Assembly (NCBI GenBank): GCA_964030785.1
Contig: OZ034971.1
Location: forward strand, 33,207,304 to 33,271,303
Direction of reading: 5' to 3'
Length of the DNA: 64,000 bases
Source: Siderastrea siderea
Taxonomy: Eukaryota > Cnidaria > Anthozoa > Scleractinia > Rhizangiidae
The first letter of the stretch is position 1. Each line of letters begins with the position of its first letter. The notes under the pieces are model-generated. The model was given only the letters and a program-made list of their open reading frames with translations. It did not search any database and was not told the DNA's origin. The translations under genes were made by a program, and so were the position numbers. Below are positions 57,365 to 64,000 of the stretch, one piece after another.

Positions 57365-59244
57365 TTTGTGGATTTACATTGTAAAAATTGTTTAATTGAG
57401 CGACTTTACATGTTTAGTGAATTACGGTAATTTTCTTAAAATGTTTTAAAAACTTGTTTAAAATGGCTGTGAAATTACCGGCTTGCGAGTAACTTCACTC
57501 GAGGGGAAAATTGAATACATTTTGCTTTCCTAGGCAAACAAGACCGGCAGACTGAGTCTGTGTTGTTTTTTCAATCTAGGTTGTTTTTCTTCGGCACCGC
57601 ATATTGGGTTGTTTTGACTAATTCGTAATTTAGTATTCCACACCTGAAGAGTCGTTCTGCCGTCAATTTTTTCTTATTAAGTTTATAGTTTCTGTTAAGC
57701 TCCTTATGTTTTTTGCTCAGTTGTGGAATATTTTATCTTCCTTATATTGTTATATTTTTGGTTTCTTCATTTGAAGTGAATGACATTTCTGTTCCAATTT
57801 AGCGACTAAACTTAGAATCGCCGTTTCAGTGAGTGAGTTCAGCGTGGCATGTTTTCGTGTTTGTTTTGCTTTTACCGCTAAGCCATTTCAGTGTGTCTTT
57901 AGTTACAGACCAAAATGAAATCTTTATTTAAGCAACTATAAGCAAGGCATTTCTCGGTTTAAGCCTGTTTTGTCTAAAATGAGGCTCTAAAAGCTTCCTA
58001 AAATTAGTTCAGGATGTGTCCTTTGAAGCACCCGATTAATACTTCGCAGTTGAAAAACTTGCCATTTTCTCTTGATAATTATACGTGTGCTTGAAAGTTT
58101 CCGAAAACATTTTTTGGGTAATTTTTGTCAGTAAACGGTTGATGCCGGGAAAATATTATTTATTTTAGAAAAAATATATTTCGAGAAATGTTTCATGGTT
58201 AACAGAATTAAACAGCCAGAGGGATGCATTGGAATCAGTGAGAAATGTGTATTTGCATAGAAAAGTCTGTTGAGGCGCTACTGGGAGCAACGTAAGTGTT
58301 TTTTTTAGCAGTTGTAGTTTTCCAAGTACTCTTCTTGAACTTAATAAGCTAGCTTTCGAAAGAACGCTACAAGAAGAGCTGTCGGTGAAAGCCGTGCTGA
58401 AGTCTTCTCTTTGAAGAAAAATAAGCCAACTTGCTGTTTTTCACCTCTTGGCGAATAACTGCACAACTAAAATTTGCTGTATCTTACGGGCCAATAAGCA
58501 TGAAAGAGAGACGGGGAGCTCCGCTTTTATGCTTGGCTAGATCTATATATTATCTATATTTATAATAATTTATGTTTATTGTTGGCCACTTGGAAGTTAC
58601 AGTTGGCTGATGTTTACCACATTCATGTTAAATAAGGAGTGACTATGTTCGTGACTCTGGAAGATCTTCAATACATGATAATTCTACTTGAATGACAACT
58701 GACTTGTTTTTAACAAAGAAAATGTAAACTTCCAAAATTCAGCTTGTAGTAGGATTCTGTTTGCTCAATTGACCTTTTCCTGCAAGTTTCATGTAGATTT
58801 TACAAGGACTTTCCTCCCCCTGCGGGACTTACAGAAGGCTTTTGAAGTTTGCGGTATTTCAATATACAAGGCTGAAAATACGATGACCCACCCCTTCCTG
58901 GGGTGAAAATAGCATGACCCACCCCATTAGGAAGGCTGAAACCGTAGTGACCCACCCCCTCTGTGCTCCAGCCCACCCCCTCCTATACTTATTGACCAGT
59001 CCCTAATGATAAACAACATAACTTTGCATGGAATGGAAAAGTTTTTGTTCATGTTTGTCATCAATATGTGGGATACATTAACCTCACTATTAGGCGTCCA
59101 TTTCCAAGGATAAAGGCCACTAATTTTTTGGATTATTAAAAGCTGAGCTCCCTTCCACATCTCCATATGCCACACACATTGGGGTGCCTTGATCCATTGT
59201 CTCTTTGACAACTGTAACATTACTGTGGCAAGGAAATCAAGGAC
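57365..59244. other. Unassigned DNA before the LTR element
   Basis: No supported gene. A cluster of GATGACCCACCCC words occurs at 58880-58985. Confidence 0.4.
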
Positions 59245-59249
59245 TGCAG

Positions 59250-59403
59250 TGTAGTGTGTTTGTAACTGGGTTGCCTGTGTAGGTCCAGCCCTAAGGCATT
59301 GTGGGTAGTGCAACAAAGGAAGATGGCGGCTTGAAAACGTGTGTGTGTTTTCTTAGTGAGAATCCGCCTACATCGAGGACCGGTCTGGTGTGCAGACATT
59401 ACA
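59250..59403 (+). repeat. 5' LTR
   Basis: 154 bp, TG...CA. It differs from the 3' LTR at three positions (T/C near 59262, C/T near 59317, G/T near 59348). AACAAAGG stands where the 3' LTR has AATAAAGG. Confidence 0.92.
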
Positions 59404-59442
59404 TTGGCGACGAGAATTGCGAGAATTATCCTTTCTAGCGGT

Positions 59443-59961
59443 ATGGCGTCGACAAATATCCAACCGATGGATATTTCGGGCTCGAAATCGGAATTGAGCG
59501 AGCGATGGCGTGTTTGGCTGCGAGGGTTTACATATTTTGTCGAAGGGAAAGCAAATCTTCAAAACGCCGCGAGAAAGAGGAACGAATTACTTTATCGAGC
59601 TGGTCCTGGCGTGCAGGATATTTTCGAGAATCTGACAATCATCAACGCTCCGGCAGGCCAAGATGATAACGTTTATCTACAAACTGTTCGAACACTGAAC
59701 GCTTATTTTCGAGTGCAGGAAAATGCTGCGTACGAAAGGCATGTTCTTCGCCAGCTAAAGCAAGAACCGGGAGAAGATGTCGACTCATTCTTGCTCAGGC
59801 TTCGTAAACAAGCAAGGCATTGTGGCTATGGACCCGAGGAACTTGAATTCGCCGTGAGAGATCAGTTGTTGGAGAAAGTTACTTCCTTGGAATTACGGAC
59901 CAAGCTGTTTGAGGAGCCAAATATACAGCTTGCTGCAGCGATAGAGAAGGCGAGAGCGTAG
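59443..59961 (+). CDS. Gag (capsid region) of the LTR element
   Basis: The frame opens at ATGGCGTCGACAAATATC and reads about 172 codons of a capsid-type retrotransposon Gag (YFRVQENAAYERHVLRQL, then EDVDSFLLRLRKQARHCGY). It ends at TAG 59959-59961, before the zinc knuckles. The downstream pol frame is the same frame and is open right up to this TAG. The stop could be an inactivating change or a read-through signal. Confidence 0.8.
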   Translation: MASTNIQPMDISGSKSELSERWRVWLRGFTYFVEGKANLQNAARKRNELLYRAGPGVQDIFENLTIINAPAGQDDNVYLQTVRTLNAYFRVQENAAYERHVLRQLKQEPGEDVDSFLLRLRKQARHCGYGPEELEFAVRDQLLEKVTSLELRTKLFEEPNIQLAAAIEKARA

Positions 59962-60018
59962 GAGACGGCACGGCGTCAGGCGCGCAACATTGCCGAAGGA
60001 GAGGGAGAACAGAGTAAC

Positions 60019-63000
60019 GTGAACATGGTCAAGGACCGCGACAGCAAGAAACCGTCAAGTGGATTCGGAACCCAGAGGTGTTATGCATGTGGCAAAGTGG
60101 GACACTTTGCTCGTGATAAGGTATGTCCAGCTCGGGGTAAAACGTGTGCAAAGTGTGGTCAGAAAGGGCACTGGGCAGCTTGTTGTAAGAGTGATACTGA
60201 GAGCAAAAAGGGTGGTAGAGTGAAAAAGGGGAGAGAACATGGAGGAAGGCGTTCTAGTAATGTTAAACGTGATTCAAAATCAGGGAACAAGCAAGTTAAT
60301 CAAGTTGAATATGACAGTGGGGATGAGCCTTATGCATTCCCTATAAACTTTAATGGAGAGAGGGCCTGTGAGGATAATGTGATTAGGGTCAAGATTGATA
60401 ACATAACCACCAGCATGCTTGTTGACTCGGGTGCCCAGTCTACTGTACTTGGTGAGAGGCAGTTTAACAACCTTGTAAAGAGTGGCCTTAAAGCAAAACT
60501 GCAGCCTGAAGAAAGGAACTTGCGAGTGTATGGGAATGGTTGTTTACCAGTTGTGGGTAAATTTGAGGCGAGTATTGAGTGTAATGGAAGGAAAACTATG
60601 GAAACGATCCTCGTGACGCAAGGAGAAGGAAGGTGTTTACTCGGTAGTCCAGCAGCTAAGCGATTGCAAGTGTTGAAAGTTGGACCAGAACTAGGGGGTG
60701 TGGCAAACGTTTATTCTGTGGGCAATGACATTGATGGTATTGTAGATCGTTTTCCAAAGGTGTTCTTGGGAGTTGGCAAATTGTCAGGCTACCAACTGAA
60801 ACTGCACATTGATCCGGAGGTAAAACCTGTAGCACAGAAACCAAGAAGGATTCCTTACCCTCTGAAAGAGAAAGTCACAAAGAAAATAAATGAGCTTCTT
60901 GATCTTGACATCATTGAGAAGGTTTCAGGTCCAACAACATGGGTGAGCCCAGCTGTATTTGCTCCCAAACCAAACAAGGATGATGTACGGATTTGTGTGG
61001 ATATGAGGTGTGCTAATGAGGCCATACGAAGGGAAAAGCTACCAATTCCAACAGTGGATGAGGTGCTGGAGGAACTGAATGGGAGCACAGTTTTCTCAAA
61101 ACTTGACATGAACATGGGCTTCCATCAAATTGAGCTGGAAGAAGGTTCCAGGAATATCACAACCTTTTCAGCTGGTGATTCACTGTTTCGCTACAAGAGG
61201 TTGAGCTTTGGTATTAACAGCGCTCCAGAACAATACCAGAACATTGTTAGACAAACAATTGCTGGGTGCCCTGGAGCCACCAACATCGCTGACGACATTG
61301 TGGTGCATGGAAAGACAACCGAGGACCATGACAGAAACCTTGTTACATTACTCAATCGATTGCAAGAGAGAAACCTCACCCTCAACAAGGATAAGTGCAA
61401 GATTGGAATGAATCAGATCGTGTTCATGGGACTGCTTTTAAACAAACATGGTGTGGGGCCGACAGAAGAGAAAGTACAGGCTATTCGAGAAGCTGAGGCT
61501 CCGACCAATGTCGCAGAGTTGCGAAGCTTTCTGGGACTTGTCAGTTTCAGCTCACGGTTCCTACCTGATTTTGCGACAACTGTGGAACCACTTAGGAAGC
61601 TGACACGTCAGGGTGCCAAGTGGCATTGGGGCAAAGGGGAGAATGAGGCATTTGAGGCTCTGAAAAACCAGTTGGCTGAGGCATCAATGATGGCCTTCTA
61701 CGACAAAGATGCACCAACTGAAGTGGTTACTGATGCAAGTCCGGTCGGACTTGGGGCTATACTCGTGCAAGGAAAGCAAGGAGTGAAGAGAGCGGTCGCA
61801 TTTGCAAGCCGAAGTTTGAGTGACGTCGAGCGTCGATACAGCCAGACAGAGAAGGAGGCCCTAGCGGTCGTCTGGGCCTGTGAGAGATTTCATCTCTACT
61901 TATCTGGGTTACAGTCATTTGAGCTTGTCACCGATTGTAAAGCTCTGGAAGCTATCTATGGTCCTAGATCTAAACCATCGGCCAGAGTTGAGGGATGGGT
62001 CCTGCGTCTTATGCCGTTCAAGTACACAGTGCGTCATGTACCCTCAGGCCAGAATATAGCTGATTGCCTAAGTCGTTTGACAAAGATACCAGCCTCGCCC
62101 CGTGATGGTGCAACTGAAGAGTATGTCAGAATGGTAGCAGTCAACGCTACACCACGTGCGATGACCACCCGGGAGATAGAGAGAGCTTCTGCTGAGGATG
62201 AGGAACTCACTGAGGTGTTTCGTTGTTGGAAAACAGGGGAATGGTCTACAGCGCCTAGTCCATACAGGTTGTTGCGTGATGAAATTACTGTGGTTGGAAG
62301 ATTGGTGATGAGAGGCATGCGGATTGTTGTTCCTGCGAGCTTGCGTAAACGGGTCCTACAGTTAGCCCACGAAGGACACCAAGGGATAGTAAAAACAAAG
62401 GATCGTCTCCGAAGTAAAGTGTGGTGGCCGAATATCAACGGCATGGTAGAAAGTCACTGCAAGAAATGCCTTGGATGTCAAGCTGTGACTCCTGCTGCCA
62501 CCATACCTCCTGTGAAGACAACGACCATGCCAACAAAGCCATGGAGGGACCTTGCAGTAGATCTGATGGGTCCACTCCCGACAGGGGAAAGCCTTCTTGT
62601 GACTGTCGACTACTATAGCAGATGGATTGAGGTGGATGTAGTGAGAAGCACAACTAGCAGTGCTATCATCAGGTGCTTGGAGAACCATTTTACTCGCCAT
62701 GGCATCCCAGAGACACTAAGGACAGACAATGGGTCAAACCTAATAAGCCGTGAGATGGAGGAATTTCTGGATGAGCTGGGAATCAAACACAAGAAGACAA
62801 TTCCACTGTGGCCGAGAGCAAACGGAGAGGTTGAACGGCAGAATAAATCGCTCCTTAAGGCAATGCGTGCGGCACAAGCTGAAGGGAAACCATGGCAGCA
62901 AGAGCTTCAGAAGTATCTTCTTGCCCACAGGTCAACACCTCACACCACGACAGGTGTTAGCCCGGCTGAGCTATTGTATGGAAGGAAGATCCGAACAAAG

Positions 63001-63540
63001 ATGCCTGAATTTGAAGGGGACGAGGAAGAGGAGAGGTCGGGTACCACAGATCAGCAGGCACGGGATCAGGATGCAGAGCAGAAGAAGCGAGTGGCTGAAA
63101 CTGCTAACAAGAGAGCTGCGGAGTCAGACATAGCAGAAGGAGACAAGGTGTTGCTGTTGAAGCGGAAACAAAACAAGCTGTCTGCAGTGTATGATCCAGA
63201 CCCATACAGTGTAATATCCAAGAAGGGGGACTTAGTGGTCATTGAGCGAGGTGAAACCCTACTTAAGAGAAATGTAGGCCATGTGAAAAGGTTCAAAGGA
63301 CAAAGTCCACAGGCTTGCCAGCCACAGCAGTTAGGAATTCAGCCAGTAGCACAGCCATTGGTTCAACAACCAGTACCGAAACCAGCTACCCTTCCTGTTC
63401 CTGAACCGGATGACATCACAACACAACGACCAGTGACTGAGCCTGCTATGGAACCATCATCACAACCCGCTGTTACTCGGGAACCAGAACAGATCAGTGA
63501 ACCTCGAAGATCAACACGGAAGAGAACTGAGCCGAGCTAG
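60019..63540 (+). CDS. Pol polyprotein of the LTR element
   Basis: 1173 codons are open, counted from the first Met. By approximate residue: two zinc knuckles (21-56), aspartic protease LVDSGAQST (about 134), Ty3-type RT with catalytic IADD (about 421), RNase H beginning TDAS (about 570), integrase HHCC finger (HEGHQG, about 784), and DDE residues in VDLMGPLP (about 847), TDNGSN (about 902) and NGEVERQ (about 936). A GPY/F-like stretch and a Pro-rich tail follow. All catalytic residues look intact. The zinc-knuckle region normally ends Gag, so translation probably starts upstream and must pass the TAG at 59959. Confidence 0.93.
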   Translation: MNMVKDRDSKKPSSGFGTQRCYACGKVGHFARDKVCPARGKTCAKCGQKGHWAACCKSDTESKKGGRVKKGREHGGRRSSNVKRDSKSGNKQVNQVEYDSGDEPYAFPINFNGERACEDNVIRVKIDNITTSMLVDSGAQSTVLGERQFNNLVKSGLKAKLQPEERNLRVYGNGCLPVVGKFEASIECNGRKTMETILVTQGEGRCLLGSPAAKRLQVLKVGPELGGVANVYSVGNDIDGIVDRFPKVFLGVGKLSGYQLKLHIDPEVKPVAQKPRRIPYPLKEKVTKKINELLDLDIIEKVSGPTTWVSPAVFAPKPNKDDVRICVDMRCANEAIRREKLPIPTVDEVLEELNGSTVFSKLDMNMGFHQIELEEGSRNITTFSAGDSLFRYKRLSFGINSAPEQYQNIVRQTIAGCPGATNIADDIVVHGKTTEDHDRNLVTLLNRLQERNLTLNKDKCKIGMNQIVFMGLLLNKHGVGPTEEKVQAIREAEAPTNVAELRSFLGLVSFSSRFLPDFATTVEPLRKLTRQGAKWHWGKGENEAFEALKNQLAEASMMAFYDKDAPTEVVTDASPVGLGAILVQGKQGVKRAVAFASRSLSDVERRYSQTEKEALAVVWACERFHLYLSGLQSFELVTDCKALEAIYGPRSKPSARVEGWVLRLMPFKYTVRHVPSGQNIADCLSRLTKIPASPRDGATEEYVRMVAVNATPRAMTTREIERASAEDEELTEVFRCWKTGEWSTAPSPYRLLRDEITVVGRLVMRGMRIVVPASLRKRVLQLAHEGHQGIVKTKDRLRSKVWWPNINGMVESHCKKCLGCQAVTPAATIPPVKTTTMPTKPWRDLAVDLMGPLPTGESLLVTVDYYSRWIEVDVVRSTTSSAIIRCLENHFTRHGIPETLRTDNGSNLISREMEEFLDELGIKHKKTIPLWPRANGEVERQNKSLLKAMRAAQAEGKPWQQELQKYLLAHRSTPHTTTGVSPAELLYGRKIRTKMPEFEGDEEEERSGTTDQQARDQDAEQKKRVAETANKRAAESDIAEGDKVLLLKRKQNKLSAVYDPDPYSVISKKGDLVVIERGETLLKRNVGHVKRFKGQSPQACQPQQLGIQPVAQPLVQQPVPKPATLPVPEPDDITTQRPVTEPAMEPSSQPAVTREPEQISEPRRSTRKRTEPS

Positions 63541-63814
63541 CTTAAGGACTATGTTACTTGAAAGACTAAGCTAAGTGAACTTACTAAGGACTTTGCTTCT
63601 TAAGATAGTTTTCTGATATGGACCGTGAGGACTACACTTAGTGTTTTGACTAAGAAGTGTTATTCATTGAACAAGAGACTACCAGTTAAAACGTTAAAAC
63701 AGTGCTTTTATTTGCATTTGGATTTGTATCCTTTACTTGTTACGGTTTACAGTTATATCGGATTTTGTCTAGCTTTTCATTGTACCCATTGTGTTCATTT
63801 AAAAAGGGGGAAGA
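63541..63814 (+). other. 3' untranslated region and purine tract
   Basis: About 270 bp between the pol stop and the 3' LTR, ending in the purine tract AAAAAGGGGGAAGA that would prime plus-strand synthesis. Confidence 0.75.
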
Positions 63815-63968
63815 TGTAGTGTGTTTGCAACTGGGTTGCCTGTGTAGGTCCAGCCCTAAGGCATTGTGGGTAGTGCAATAAAGGAAGATGGCGGCTTGAA
63901 AACGTGTGTTTGTTTTCTTAGTGAGAATCCGCCTACATCGAGGACCGGTCTGGTGTGCAGACATTACA
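63815..63968 (+). repeat. 3' LTR
   Basis: 154 bp, paired with 59250-59403 and followed directly by the TGCAG duplication. Confidence 0.92.
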
Positions 63969-64000
63969 TGCAGGAGCTCGAGTTCTTCTTTATCTGACCT

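Larger units (their letters stand above)
59250..63968 (+). mobile_element. Ty3/Gypsy LTR retrotransposon
   Basis: It has two 154-bp LTRs beginning TGTAGTG and ending ATTACA, a 5-bp target duplication TGCAG (59245-59249 and 63969-63973), a primer-site region starting TTGGCGACGAG right after the 5' LTR, and a purine tract (63801-63814) before the 3' LTR. The domain order is capsid, zinc knuckles, protease, RT, RNase H, integrase, as in Ty3/Gypsy. The LTRs differ at three positions by my reading, so insertion is fairly recent. One in-frame TAG interrupts the coding region. Confidence 0.95.

Overview
The window looks like nuclear DNA from an anthozoan cnidarian, most likely a coral or sea anemone. 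It is AT-rich, with short exons, GT-AG introns, many microsatellites and very many transposable elements. Some of the elements (the tRNA-bearing palindrome and the RecQ-bearing foldback element) resemble repeats I associate with coral and anemone genomes. I could run no searches, so the taxon is an inference.

The backbone is an array of paralogous, multi-exon, signal-peptide-bearing CapA/PgsA-like genes (bacterial capsule / poly-gamma-glutamate synthesis family). Exon sizes are nearly identical between copies (79, 244, 145, 165, 234, 122, 151 nt), with the same splice phases. Copy B (about 24.7-37.1 kb, + strand) appears complete and would encode 379 aa. Copy A (4.2-11.0 kb, +) has a transposon inside its signal-peptide exon and a stop codon in exon 6. 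Copy D (12.1-20.3 kb, - strand) is a partial inverted copy with a frameshift. Copy C (about 47.5-54.1 kb, +) is divergent and carries three nonsense codons and a palindromic insertion. A scrap of a fifth copy lies at about 2.9 kb. Cnidarians are reported to hold bacterial-type pgsAA genes acquired by horizontal transfer and linked to the poly-gamma-glutamate of stinging capsules. This locus may be an expanded, decaying cluster of that kind.

Layout. 0-3 kb: relics of a cnidarian transposon-associated protein and the CapA scrap. 3-11 kb: copy A and its upstream block. 11-19 kb: copy D exons, interrupted by an ATCGAT-rich foldback element, a 3.5 kb element flanked by TTAA, and a SINE. 18.9-26.1 kb: a large palindrome with arms of about 3.2-3.4 kb. 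Its two arms supply divergent first exons, for D leftwards and for B rightwards. 26.2-29.8 kb: an inverted-dimer Penelope-like insertion in intron 1 of B. 31.4-37.1 kb: the body of B. 37.9-40.6 kb: a 5'-truncated LINE. 41-42.3 kb: an upstream block for C. 43.4-44.6 kb: a Harbinger-like foldback element. 47.5-54.1 kb: pseudogene C with hAT-like, Penelope-like and tRNA-palindrome insertions. 55.7-59.2 kb: MITEs and unassigned DNA. 59.2-64 kb: a young Ty3/Gypsy LTR element with 154-bp LTRs and a 5-bp target duplication.

Only copy B looks able to make a full CapA-like protein. Its two candidate signal-peptide exons splice in the same phase. A conserved motif of about 40 bp recurs 217-325 bp upstream of the intact first exons and is a candidate promoter element shared by the family.
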